This document shows positions 38,028-45,872 of a stretch of 64,000 nt of DNA, piece after piece (within the stretch, counting starts at the first letter, position 1; every line of letters begins with the position of its first letter). The stretch comes from Pseudonocardia asaccharolytica DSM 44247 = NBRC 16224 (lineage in GTDB: Bacteria > Actinomycetota > Actinomycetes > Mycobacteriales > Pseudonocardiaceae). The translations under genes were made by a program, and so were the position numbers. The stretch is from NCBI RefSeq assembly GCF_000423625.1, contig NZ_AUII01000005.1, positions 124,001-188,000 on the forward strand, in the 5' to 3' direction. The notes below the pieces were generated by a model. It was not told the origin of the DNA and did not search any database. It worked only from the letters and a program-made list of their open reading frames with translations.

Positions 38028-38732
38028 TTAGGGGCGGAGGCGGCCGTCCTCGGTGGGGCACCAGGCGCGGATGGCCGCGACGACGGCGTCCGCGGTGGCG
38101 CCCAGTAGGGCCTGGCCCTCCTGGGCGCTGGCACCGGTCGGGTCACCGAGCACGCCATTGGGACTCACCGCGGCCACCCCGCCGTCGCGCATCGCGGGGA
38201 GCAGCTCACGCAGCGGCGCGGTATTGCCGGCGACCGCGTGCTCGGCCCGGACAGCGTCCGGATCCAGCGCCAGCATCAGCGACGTCTCGGTGCGCCCGGC
38301 GTGGGCGTCGCCGTCGAATCCCGGTGCGACACACGGAACCCAGGCGGCGTCCCGGCCCTCGTCGCGCAGCAGCCGCACGACCTCGACAAGGGTGGGCACG
38401 TTGCCGCCGTGACCGTTGAGCAGCACCAGCCGCCCGGCCCACCGGCACGCCGAGCGGCCGAGCTCGACCAGCAGCAGCCGCAGCGCCGCATGCCCGATCG
38501 AAACCGTCCCGGCGAAGCCCTCGTGCTCCCCCGCAGCCCCGTAGGCGACCGCGGGGGCGACGACGAGCGCGGGTTCCCGGGCGAGCACCAGGGCCGCGAC
38601 GGCCGCGGCGATCCGGACGTCCGTGTGCAGGGGCAGGTGCGCTCCGTGCTGCTCGACCGATCCGACCGGGACGACGAGCGTCGGCCGGACGCTGTCGAGA
38701 TCGGACCAGGTCAGCTCCTGCAGCAGCGGCAC
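38028..38732 (-). CDS. mftE: Mycofactocin peptidase MftE (creatininase family)
   Basis: MftE is the metal-dependent peptidase that cuts the MftC-modified MftA and releases the C-terminal Val-Tyr-derived AHDP. The 234-residue protein has creatininase-family metal ligands: VPVGSVEQHGAHLPLHTD (Glu, His, Asp) near residue 22, LLNGHGGN near 99, and the second Glu ligand in GRTETSLML near 143. The block NTAPLRELLPAMRDGGVAAVSPNGVLGDP is characteristic of MftE. The GTG start at 38732 lies 9 bases past the stop of the OYE gene, so it is part of the mft transcript. Confidence 0.92.
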   Translation of the reverse strand: MPLLQELTWSDLDSVRPTLVVPVGSVEQHGAHLPLHTDVRIAAAVAALVLAREPALVVAPAVAYGAAGEHEGFAGTVSIGHAALRLLLVELGRSACRWAGRLVLLNGHGGNVPTLVEVVRLLRDEGRDAAWVPCVAPGFDGDAHAGRTETSLMLALDPDAVRAEHAVAGNTAPLRELLPAMRDGGVAAVSPNGVLGDPTGASAQEGQALLGATADAVVAAIRAWCPTEDGRLRP

Positions 38733-38741
38733 CCCACGACC

Positions 38742-40661
38742 CTAGAGCGACTCCGCCACCCGATGCCCCTCGGCCACGGCCGCGTGCATCCGCCGCGGGG
38801 CCAGGCAGTCGCCGACCCGATACACCGCAAACCCACTGTCCCGCAATGCATGCCACAGCGTGTCCTCGGGTTCCGGAGGCACCGCGCAGACCACCCAGTC
38901 GCGAACCTCCTCGCGGATCGTCCCGGTGGGGTGGTGCAGCACCCGCAGGACCACACCGCCACCGGACCGGGGGGCGGCGCCGAGCACGACCCGATCGGGG
39001 CTCAGCGTGATTCCGGCGGAGTGCGCGCGGACGTGGAACAGCTCCATGTCGAGCGTGAGGCCGAGGTCCTGGCCCACCACCATGCCCGGCGTCGCGATCT
39101 CCACCGCGGCGCCGCGGGCGGCGAGCAGTTCCGCCACCGAGGTGGCCTGGTGGAAGCCGAGCTCGTCGTAGACGAGGACCGAGCCCGACGGTGCCGCCCA
39201 GCCGCCCAGCACGGCGTGGACGTCGACGACCCGGTCGAGCCCGGCGGCCCAGTCCGGCGCGGCGGGCCGGGCCCCGGTCGCGAGCACGACGACGTCGGGT
39301 TGCTGGTCGCGCACGTACCCGGCGTCCACCTCGGCCCCGGCGCGGATCCCCACACCCAGCCGGCTGCATTCGGTCAGCAGGCTCGTGACGACGCCGAGCA
39401 GCTCGCCGCGGCCCGGTGCGGCGGCGGCGACGCGCACCTGGCCGCCCGGCTCGGCGGCGCGCTCGCAGAGCACGACGCGGTGCCCCCGCCGGGCCGCGCT
39501 GACCGCGGCCTGCAACCCGGCGGGCCCTCCGCCCACGACGAGCACCCGCCGCCCCCGCACGGTCGGCGCCGGCACCGGGATCGCCTCGCGGCCCGCCCTC
39601 GGGTTCACCGCACACCCCAGCCGGCGGTTGAGGCCCACCCGGCCGACGCACTCCTGGTTGCACCCGACACAGACGCGCACATCGGTCCCGGTCCGGCCCT
39701 TGGCCGTGAACTCCGGGTCGGCGATCTGCCCGCGCACGACCCCGACCAGGTCGCAGTGCCCCTCCGCCAGCGCCCGCTCGGCCTGCGCCGGGGTGGTGAA
39801 CCGGCCGATCCCGACCACCGGAAGCCGCACCGCGCGTCGGATGGCCGACGGGATATGCAGCGCATAGCCCTTCGGGACGTGCATCGACGCTTCGATCATG
39901 TAGAGGCTCGCGGTGGCAACGCCGATCGAGGTGTTGAGATAGTCGATCCCGCCGTGCGCCTCCAGCAACCGCGCGAGCGCGACCGCCTCGTCGAGCTCGA
40001 TTCCGCCTTCGATGAGCTCGTCGCCGCAGACCCGAACCCCCAGAACCCGTTCGGGTCCGATCGCGTCGCGCACGACGTCGACGATCTCCAGCAGGAGCCG
40101 GGCCCGGCGGGTCGGCGAGCCGCCGTAGCAGTCGGTGCGCCGGTTCGTCGCCGGGGAAAGAAACCCCCGGATGATCGACGCATGTGAGCATTGCAGCTCG
40201 ACGCCGTCGAAACCGCCCGCGACGCAGTGCCCGGCGACCCGGCCGTACCCGGCGACGATCTGGCGGATCTCCGCCGCGGTGACGGCCTTGGGGACCTCGC
40301 GGAACATTGGGTCGGGCACCGGTGAGGGCGCCCATACCGGCTGCCGGGAGTACATCCCCGAGGACTGGCCGCCGTTGTGGTTGAGCTGGGCGAGGATCGG
40401 GACGCCGTGCGCGTGCACGGCCTCGGTGATCCGGCGGTAGCCGGGGATCACGGCGGGATCGAACCCGTGGATCAGCTTCTCGTACGGTCGGTCGGTCGGG
40501 TGCGTGGAATGTTCCTCGGTGATGATCAGCCCGGCACCGCCGGCGGCCCGCGCCGCATAGTAGGCGACGTGCTGCGCGCTGGGCCGCCCTTCGGTGGCGT
40601 AGCCGGTCAGATGCGCGGCGAACACGATGCGGTTGCGCAGGGTCAGGGGGCCGAGTTTCAT
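38742..40661 (-). CDS. Mycofactocin-associated FadH/OYE oxidoreductase (type 2)
   Basis: This 639-residue protein has the 2,4-dienoyl-CoA reductase layout: an N-terminal OYE-type FMN barrel (LGPLTLRNRIVFAAHLTGYA, DGVELQCSHASIIRGFLSP, NRRTDCYGGS), a [4Fe-4S] site with all four cysteines (CVGCNQECVG then RRLGCAVNP, about residues 335-360), and a C-terminal FAD/NAD(P) part with GRRVLVVGGGPAGLQAA. Its genomic company suggests it works with mycofactocin; its substrate is unknown. The ATG at 40661 overlaps the stop of the preceding paralogue by 4 bases. The type number is from memory. Confidence 0.88.
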   Translation of the reverse strand: MKLGPLTLRNRIVFAAHLTGYATEGRPSAQHVAYYAARAAGGAGLIITEEHSTHPTDRPYEKLIHGFDPAVIPGYRRITEAVHAHGVPILAQLNHNGGQSSGMYSRQPVWAPSPVPDPMFREVPKAVTAAEIRQIVAGYGRVAGHCVAGGFDGVELQCSHASIIRGFLSPATNRRTDCYGGSPTRRARLLLEIVDVVRDAIGPERVLGVRVCGDELIEGGIELDEAVALARLLEAHGGIDYLNTSIGVATASLYMIEASMHVPKGYALHIPSAIRRAVRLPVVGIGRFTTPAQAERALAEGHCDLVGVVRGQIADPEFTAKGRTGTDVRVCVGCNQECVGRVGLNRRLGCAVNPRAGREAIPVPAPTVRGRRVLVVGGGPAGLQAAVSAARRGHRVVLCERAAEPGGQVRVAAAAPGRGELLGVVTSLLTECSRLGVGIRAGAEVDAGYVRDQQPDVVVLATGARPAAPDWAAGLDRVVDVHAVLGGWAAPSGSVLVYDELGFHQATSVAELLAARGAAVEIATPGMVVGQDLGLTLDMELFHVRAHSAGITLSPDRVVLGAAPRSGGGVVLRVLHHPTGTIREEVRDWVVCAVPPEPEDTLWHALRDSGFAVYRVGDCLAPRRMHAAVAEGHRVAESL

Positions 40662-42667
40662 GGGCGAAGCCCCCGTGAGCGCGAAGTAGCGCTCCAACAC
40701 GACTTCGCGCTCACGGGGCCGAAGGCCACCCGGCGTCCTTCGAGCACCGCCTCGTAGACGCTCCGCGGGGCGACGCAGTCTCCCGCCCGCGGCAGATGCG
40801 GGCGCGCGAGCCACAGGGCGTCCTCGGGCAGCCGGTACCCGCAGTCGATCAACACCGCGCAGTCGATCTCGCGACGCTCACGGGTCCAGACGTGCTCGAG
40901 CCGCGCCCGGCCGCCGCCCACCGAACGCAGCGTGCAGCGCAGCTCGCGGGCCACCCCGGCCCGCTGCAGCCGGGTGTTGGCGGCGGCGAGATCGCCGGTG
41001 CGGGTGAGCTGGGTGCCGGCCACCTGGTCGGGGGTGATGAGCGCGGTCGGCCATCCCGCCGCGACGACCTGTTCGGCGACGCCGACCCCGGTCCAGTCCC
41101 CGACGGGGTCGTGCACGACGACGGCGCCCTCGGGTAACCGGGCGAGCGCGGCCGCAGTCGAACCGGCGTGCAGGACGGACCGTTCGAACTCCGCCGCGGT
41201 CAGCACGACGGTCCCGGCGGCCGCGGCGAAGCCGAGCGGGCCCGGTCGCGACCCCGTCGCCAGCACCACAGCGACGCCGGACCGCGCGGCCGAGTCGAGC
41301 CCGGCCTCGGTGATCTCCACGCCGACGTCGACCTCGACACCGAGCCGGGCCAGCTCGCGTTCCCACCACGGGATGAGCAGACCCATCCGGGCCCGTCCGC
41401 CCACCGCCGCGGCCGGCCGCAACGCCCCACCCAGCCGGGCCGAGCGTTCCACGAGCCGCACCCGGTGCCCGCGCAACGCCGCGACCCGGGCCGCCTCCAG
41501 CCCGGCGGGCCCGCCGCCGACGACGAGCACCTCGCGCGGGCGGGGGTCCCGACCCTCGACCGGCGGGTCCTCGGTCTCGTGACCGGATCGCGGCTCGGCC
41601 TCGTCGGAGACGATCGGGTTGCGCGGGTCGCGCACCATGCTGTGCTGGTTGGACAGCGTGCACGGGCGCACCCGCTCGGGCGTACCGGCCCGTACGAACG
41701 CGACGAGATCCGGATCGGCGATCTGCGCGCGGGTCATCTCGACCAGGTCGGCGGTGCCCTCGTCCAGGGCGGCCTGGGCCATCGCCGGATCGGCGACGCT
41801 GCCCTGCAGCACCACCGGCACCGACCCGTCGACGGCCGTCCGGACGCCCGCGCACAACGCCCGGTTGAACCCGGGCTCGGTGTGCAGGTCGGGCCGGGTC
41901 GCCGAGACGGACATGCCCGAGCCGCGGACCGGCACGAGGTAGTCGATCGATCCGGCAACCGCGGCGGCGACCTCGGCGGCGGACACGGGGGTGATGCCCG
42001 CCCACGGGGCGAGCTCGTCGGCGCACAGCCGCAGGCCGAGCACTCGGTCGGGGCCGAGCGCCGCGCGGACGGCGGCCAGCACCTCGTGCAGCAGCCGTGC
42101 GCGGTCGGCTCCGTAGTCGTCGGTGCGCCGGTTGGTCAGCCCGGAGAGGAACTGCCGCAGCAGCGAGTGCTGCCCGGCGTTGACCTCGACCCCGTCCAGG
42201 TCGGCCCGTACCACCGCCGCCGCGGCGGCGGCGAACCCGGCCACCAGCGCGTCGATCTCGGGCTGCTCCAGTTCCATCGGGACCTCGCGGCTGACCACGT
42301 CGGCGATTCGCGACGGTCCCCACAGCGCCTGCTGCCCGTATGCGGATGAGCCCTGTGCACCGGCGTGACCGAGTCCGGCCAGCACGAGCGCTCCGTGCGG
42401 CCGGCAGGCCCGCACGATCTCGGCCCATCCGGACCCGGCGTCGGTGGCCAGCGGAGCGCGCTCGTAGGGCCAGTCGCTCTCGTGCACCGACGCGATCTCG
42501 GTGACGATCACGCCGGCGCCGCCGGCCGCTCGCCGCGCGTAGTAGGCGACGTGCCGGGCGGAGAACGCGCGGCGCCGGGCCAGATTGGTCTCGTGCGGTC
42601 CGAAGAGGACTCGACTCTGCGCGATCCGGCCGCGCAGCTGCACCGACGCGGTGAGAGCCACCGACAT
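40658..42667 (-). CDS. Mycofactocin-associated FadH/OYE oxidoreductase (type 1)
   Basis: This paralogue of the next gene (about 669 residues) has the OYE barrel (RVLFGPHETNLARRRAFSAR, DGVEVNAGQHSLLRQFLSGL, NRRTDDYG) and the C-terminal dinucleotide domain (REVLVVGGGPAGLEAARVAA). At the Fe-S position it reads PCTLSNQHSMVRDPRNPIVS then D, so three of the four cluster cysteines of its neighbour are Ser, Ser and Asp. The last 20 or so residues (about PVSAKSCWSATSRSRGLRP) are encoded by a diverged copy of the window's 40-nt palindrome and its flank. The ATG at 42667 is chosen; a GTG at 42676 is also possible. It follows mftC by 79 bases. Confidence 0.86.
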   Translation of the reverse strand: MSVALTASVQLRGRIAQSRVLFGPHETNLARRRAFSARHVAYYARRAAGGAGVIVTEIASVHESDWPYERAPLATDAGSGWAEIVRACRPHGALVLAGLGHAGAQGSSAYGQQALWGPSRIADVVSREVPMELEQPEIDALVAGFAAAAAAVVRADLDGVEVNAGQHSLLRQFLSGLTNRRTDDYGADRARLLHEVLAAVRAALGPDRVLGLRLCADELAPWAGITPVSAAEVAAAVAGSIDYLVPVRGSGMSVSATRPDLHTEPGFNRALCAGVRTAVDGSVPVVLQGSVADPAMAQAALDEGTADLVEMTRAQIADPDLVAFVRAGTPERVRPCTLSNQHSMVRDPRNPIVSDEAEPRSGHETEDPPVEGRDPRPREVLVVGGGPAGLEAARVAALRGHRVRLVERSARLGGALRPAAAVGGRARMGLLIPWWERELARLGVEVDVGVEITEAGLDSAARSGVAVVLATGSRPGPLGFAAAAGTVVLTAAEFERSVLHAGSTAAALARLPEGAVVVHDPVGDWTGVGVAEQVVAAGWPTALITPDQVAGTQLTRTGDLAAANTRLQRAGVARELRCTLRSVGGGRARLEHVWTRERREIDCAVLIDCGYRLPEDALWLARPHLPRAGDCVAPRSVYEAVLEGRRVAFGPVSAKSCWSATSRSRGLRP
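40675..40714. repeat. 40-nt palindromic repeat, diverged copy B inside coding sequence
   Basis: It has the same length and the same GTGAG/CTCAC ends as the other copies. The outer 13 bp are perfect (GTGAGCGCGAAGT), CCCC/GGGG flanks add 4 pairs, and the inner part has three mismatches. It lies within the last codons of the type 1 oxidoreductase gene and ends 13 bases before the next gene's ATG. Confidence 0.75.
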
Positions 42668-42746
42668 CCCGCTCACGGCTCGGCGATGATCGCCGTTCGG
42701 GGCCGGGCCGCCGCGCCCACCGCGGCCCCGGACTCCGAAACGGTGA

Positions 42747-43958
42747 TCAAGCCGGCGCGGTGAACCCGGCCAGCGGGCTGGTGTCGCAGGCCCGGTCGGG
42801 GCGCGCCGAGGGGCCGTCGGGCGAGCCCACCCCGATCGTGACCGGCACCGGGCCACGCGAGTTGCGCGGCGCCGAGCGGCTGTGGTCCACATCCGAGCGC
42901 GGAATCTCCGTGGACGCGTCGCGGGCGACCAACGCCTGCTCGCCGAAGCCGCGCACGCACTCCGGGTCGGGCCCGTCGAGCGGCAGCCCGGTGAAGAACT
43001 TGGCCGCCATGCACCCGCCCTGGCAAGCGTCGAAGTGCTGGCACCCCCCACAGGCCCCCCCGGTCTGCGGGCGCCGCAGCTCGGCGAACAGCTCCGAACT
43101 CTGCCAAACCTCCCGGAAGCCACCCGGGGAGCGGACGTTTCCGGCCAGGAAGTTCTCGTGGATCGCGAACGGGCAGGCGTAGACGTCACCGACCGGGTCG
43201 ATCAGGCACACCACCCGGCCCGCGCCGCACAGGTTCAGCCCGGGCAGGGCCTCGCCGTAGGCGGAGAGGTGGAAGAACGAGTCCCCGGTGAGCACGTCCT
43301 CGCCGCGCGCGACCAGCCAGTCGTAGAGCCGGCGCTGCTGGGCGGGAGCCGGATGCAGGTCGTCCCAGACGTCGGCGCCGCGGCCGGACGGGCGCAGCCG
43401 GGTGATCCGCAGCTGGGCGCCGAACTTGTCCGCGATGGCCTTGAATTCGTCGAGCTGGTCGACGTTCTCCCTGGTCATCACGACGCTGATCTTCGGCTGC
43501 TGGAACCCGGCCTCGGCCAGGTTCTCCAGCGCCCGCAAGGCGGTGCGGTACGAGCCGGGGCCGCGCACGTGGTCGTTGACCTCGGCGGTGGCCCCGTCGA
43601 GCGAGATCTGGATGTCGACGTAGTCGGTCGCCGCGAGCTGGGCGGCCCGCTTCTTGTCGAGCTTGATCCCGTTGGTGGAGAACTTGACCCCGACATCGTG
43701 GCTGATCGCGTAGTCGAGGATCTCCCAGAAGTCCGAGCGGACGGTCGGTTCACCACCGCCGATGTTGACGTAGAAGACCTGCATCCGCTGCAGCTCGTCC
43801 ACGACGGCCTTGCACTCCGCTGTGGACAGCTCGCGCGGGTCGCGCCGCCCGGAGGACGACAGGCAGTGCACGCACGCCAGGTTGCAGGCGTAGGTGAGCT
43901 CCCAGGTCAGACAGATCGGCGAGTTCAGGCCGTACTGGAAGTGGTCGACCAGCTTCAC
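42747..43958 (-). CDS. mftC: Mycofactocin radical SAM maturase MftC
   Basis: MftC oxidatively decarboxylates the C-terminal Tyr of MftA and then forms the Val-Tyr crosslink, using MftB as peptide carrier. The 403-residue protein has the radical SAM motif C25-x3-C29-x2-C32 (YACNLACVHC), the SAM-binding GGGEPTVRSDFWEI, and a SPASM domain with auxiliary Fe-S ligands (NLCGAGRVVCLIDPVGDVYACPF, CGGCQHFDACQGGCMAAKFF). The 60-residue C-terminal tail is Pro/Ser-rich. The GTG at 43958 follows a GGAGAGAG site and gives the typical start KLVDHFQYGLNSP. A palindromic repeat lies between it and mftB, so part of its transcription may be attenuated. Confidence 0.95.
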   Translation of the reverse strand: MKLVDHFQYGLNSPICLTWELTYACNLACVHCLSSSGRRDPRELSTAECKAVVDELQRMQVFYVNIGGGEPTVRSDFWEILDYAISHDVGVKFSTNGIKLDKKRAAQLAATDYVDIQISLDGATAEVNDHVRGPGSYRTALRALENLAEAGFQQPKISVVMTRENVDQLDEFKAIADKFGAQLRITRLRPSGRGADVWDDLHPAPAQQRRLYDWLVARGEDVLTGDSFFHLSAYGEALPGLNLCGAGRVVCLIDPVGDVYACPFAIHENFLAGNVRSPGGFREVWQSSELFAELRRPQTGGACGGCQHFDACQGGCMAAKFFTGLPLDGPDPECVRGFGEQALVARDASTEIPRSDVDHSRSAPRNSRGPVPVTIGVGSPDGPSARPDRACDTSPLAGFTAPA

Positions 43959-43986
43959 GGACTCTCTCCAGTGGTCATGCCGGCCC

Positions 43987-44026
43987 GTGAGTGCGTAACA
44001 GTGTTCTAACACTGTTACGCACTCAC
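43987..44026. repeat. 40-nt palindromic repeat, copy C
   Basis: Perfect 19-bp arms surround the centre CT, so it is inverted relative to copy A. GCCC/GGGC flanks lengthen the stem to 23 bp. The TGA at 44025-44023 inside the repeat is the mftB stop codon. It lies in the mftB-mftC gap. Confidence 0.9.
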
Positions 44027-44340
44027 GGGCGGGGTTCGATGGTTCCGGACGCGGCCAGCCCGGCCACGGCTTTCAGATAGGCCGCGCGCTGCGCCTCCTC
44101 GACGCCCGCCGCGGCGATCGCGGAGTGGACGTCGGGATACCGCTCAAGGTTCCGCACGACGTCCACGAGCTGCGGCGTCTTCAGGAACGAGAGCTTGCGG
44201 GTTCCGAAATGGTAGACCAGCGCGCCGAACGGTTCCGGGCGCAGCGCCACGCTGGGGCTGCGCCGGTAGGCCGACCCGGGATCGAACCCGTCAGCCGGGC
44301 CGACCTCCGGCGCGCTGCCGGGGGGCGGCTTAGTAGACAC
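44023..44340 (-). CDS. mftB: Mycofactocin RRE chaperone MftB
   Basis: MftB is the RiPP-recognition (PqqD-like) protein that binds the MftA leader and presents it to MftC. The 105-residue product has the family core: YRRSPSVALRPEPFGALVYH, FGTRKLSFLKTPQLVDVVRN and the helix AAYLKAVAGLAASGTIEPR. The GTG at 44340 lies inside the end of mftA (11-base overlap), so translation is coupled to mftA. Its stop codon is supplied by palindromic repeat copy C. Confidence 0.93.
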   Translation of the reverse strand: MSTKPPPGSAPEVGPADGFDPGSAYRRSPSVALRPEPFGALVYHFGTRKLSFLKTPQLVDVVRNLERYPDVHSAIAAAGVEEAQRAAYLKAVAGLAASGTIEPRP

Positions 44341-44440
44341 CGCACATTCCGTCGATGGAGACCTCCTCCACGAGGGTCTCCTCGATGACCGGCGCGGTGT
44401 TCTGCTCGGACGCGGGCTCGCTCTGCTCGATCGGGGCCAC
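44330..44440 (-). CDS. mftA: Mycofactocin precursor peptide MftA
   Basis: MftA is the ribosomally made precursor whose last two residues, Val-Tyr, become the redox core of mycofactocin. The 36-residue peptide has an acidic leader (APIEQSEPASEQNTAP) and the conserved C-terminal ETLVEEVSIDGMCGVY, ending in the required GMCGVY-type tail. The GTG at 44440 follows a strong GGAGG site with a 5-nt gap. The promoter at 44486-44514 has a dyad in its spacer. mftB overlaps its 3' end. Confidence 0.96.
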   Translation of the reverse strand: MAPIEQSEPASEQNTAPVIEETLVEEVSIDGMCGVY

Positions 44441-44485
44441 GGGTACCTCCTGAAACGACGCTGTCGGTGTGGCGAAGCTGTCGAG

Positions 44486-44514
44486 ACGGTATTGGCACCG
44501 GGTGCCGAAAGCAA
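44486..44514 (-). promoter_or_regulatory. Promoter of mftABC with dyad in the spacer
   Basis: On the minus strand TTGCTT (44514-44509) and TACCGT (44491-44486) are 17 bp apart, a canonical spacing. The spacer is almost filled by the dyad GGCACC-C-GGTGCC (44506-44494). A bound repressor there would block polymerase. MftR, the usual TetR regulator, is not in the window. Confidence 0.65.
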
Positions 44515-44577
44515 GCCTCTCGCCCAGGTACCCCTCCGATCGGACAGGCCCCCCCCGACCCCGACCCGGCCCCCGGC

Positions 44578-45720
44578 ATGCTGACCCCCGTGAACACCCC
44601 CGCAACCCTGCTCCACCTGTGCACCCGGGCCGAGTGGCGGGCCGCGCTGTCCACCGGGGTCGTCGCACCGCCGTCGCTGTCCGAGGTCGGCTTCGTCCAC
44701 CTCTCGACCCCGGAGCAGGTGGCGCTCCCGGCCACCCGGCTGTTCCCCGACCGGCGCGATCTGCTGCTGCTGGCCGTCGACCAAGCGTCGCTCGCCGCGT
44801 CCGGAATCGAGATGCGCTGGGAGCCGGGCCTGCCCGGCGACCCGGACACGATGCGCTTCCCGCACGCCTACGGCCCGGTCCCGACGTCCGCGGTCGTTGC
44901 CGTGCAGACCTACCGCCCGCGCCCCGACGGCAGGTTCGACGACCCGCCGGCACCGCCCGACCGCGCCGACCACGCCGGCCGGCTGCGGGCCTTCGCCGAG
45001 TCCCTGCCGCGCAGGCTGGCGACGACGGAGATCCCGGTATCCGGCGGGGTGGCGCTGTTGCAGGCGAAGCTGCCGTGGTCGCGCGCGCTGAACCAGCTCC
45101 TGCTCGACGACCCGACGTCCGGGGCCGAGGTGATCGCCGAGGCCGACCGCGTGCTCGGCCGGGCCGGCCGCCCACACCGCTGCGTGACGCTGCGCGGTCC
45201 GGATCCGGGCCCGGTGGCCGACGAGCTCCGCCGGCACGGCTGGTGGGTCCGTCGCGAGGCGGTGCTGGCCCGCGAGCTCGGGCGCGACCCGGCAGACCGC
45301 TGCCCGGATCACCGCGTGGAGCCGGCGGAGCTGGCCGATGTTCGTCCGCTCTGGACGTCCGCGTGGCGGGCCGAGCCGCGTGACCACGGGCGACGGCCGC
45401 CGGATCGGTTCCCACTCGACGACACCGCCCTCGACGTCCGCTACGTGGCCGTCCGCGACGAGCACGGGACCGTGGTGGCCGCGGCGGCGCTGCAGATCGA
45501 CGGCGCCACCGCGGTGCTCGACGCCGTGGCGAGCGACGGCGCGCACCGGCGGGAGGAACACGCCGAGGCCCTGCTGCGGGGTGCGGCGGCGATCGCCGGG
45601 CACGCCGGATGCGATCTGCTCGGCCTCGACGCGCTCGTCGCGGACTGGCCCCGGCACGGGTACCCGCGTCGCGGGTTCAGCGCGGTCGCCGAGACGTGGA
45701 CCGCGGGCCGCGCCGGATGA
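44578..45720 (+). CDS. DUF952 domain fused to GNAT-like acetyltransferase
   Basis: This protein of about 380 residues joins two parts. Residues 5-115 are DUF952 (LLHLCTRAEWRAALSTG, GFVHLSTPEQV, LLLLAVDQASL, MRFPHAYGPVP), a small fold of unknown activity related to glutathione S-transferase-like or phosphoesterase-like proteins in some annotations. After a linker, about residues 240-375 look like a GNAT domain (RYVAVRDEHGTVVAAAALQI, ATAVLDAVASDGAHRREEHA, GAAAIAGHAGC), weakly conserved at the acetyl-CoA loop. The ATG at 44578 is used; a GTG at 44590 also fits. It is divergent from mftA, so the two promoters share about 137 bases. Confidence 0.78.
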   Translation: MLTPVNTPATLLHLCTRAEWRAALSTGVVAPPSLSEVGFVHLSTPEQVALPATRLFPDRRDLLLLAVDQASLAASGIEMRWEPGLPGDPDTMRFPHAYGPVPTSAVVAVQTYRPRPDGRFDDPPAPPDRADHAGRLRAFAESLPRRLATTEIPVSGGVALLQAKLPWSRALNQLLLDDPTSGAEVIAEADRVLGRAGRPHRCVTLRGPDPGPVADELRRHGWWVRREAVLARELGRDPADRCPDHRVEPAELADVRPLWTSAWRAEPRDHGRRPPDRFPLDDTALDVRYVAVRDEHGTVVAAAALQIDGATAVLDAVASDGAHRREEHAEALLRGAAAIAGHAGCDLLGLDALVADWPRHGYPRRGFSAVAETWTAGRAG

Positions 45721-45728
45721 CCTCGTTT

Positions 45729-45756
45729 CGAGCCCGGCGGCTCGGTGCCGGGCTCG
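45729..45756. terminator. Hairpin after DUF952-GNAT gene
   Basis: A 10-bp stem (CGAGCCCGGC at 45729-45738 and its complement at 45747-45756) with an 8-nt loop stands 8 bases past the stop. It is a likely terminator without a U-tract. Confidence 0.6.
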
Positions 45757-45872
45757 ATCCGCACCAGCCCTGTCCGAACCGAGTCGGCGGCCGCCTACCC
45801 GACCGACGGTTCGGGCCCCCAACTTCTTGACGGTTGAGCTGTTGAAGCCATTCCACAGCGTCGCCAGCACCA

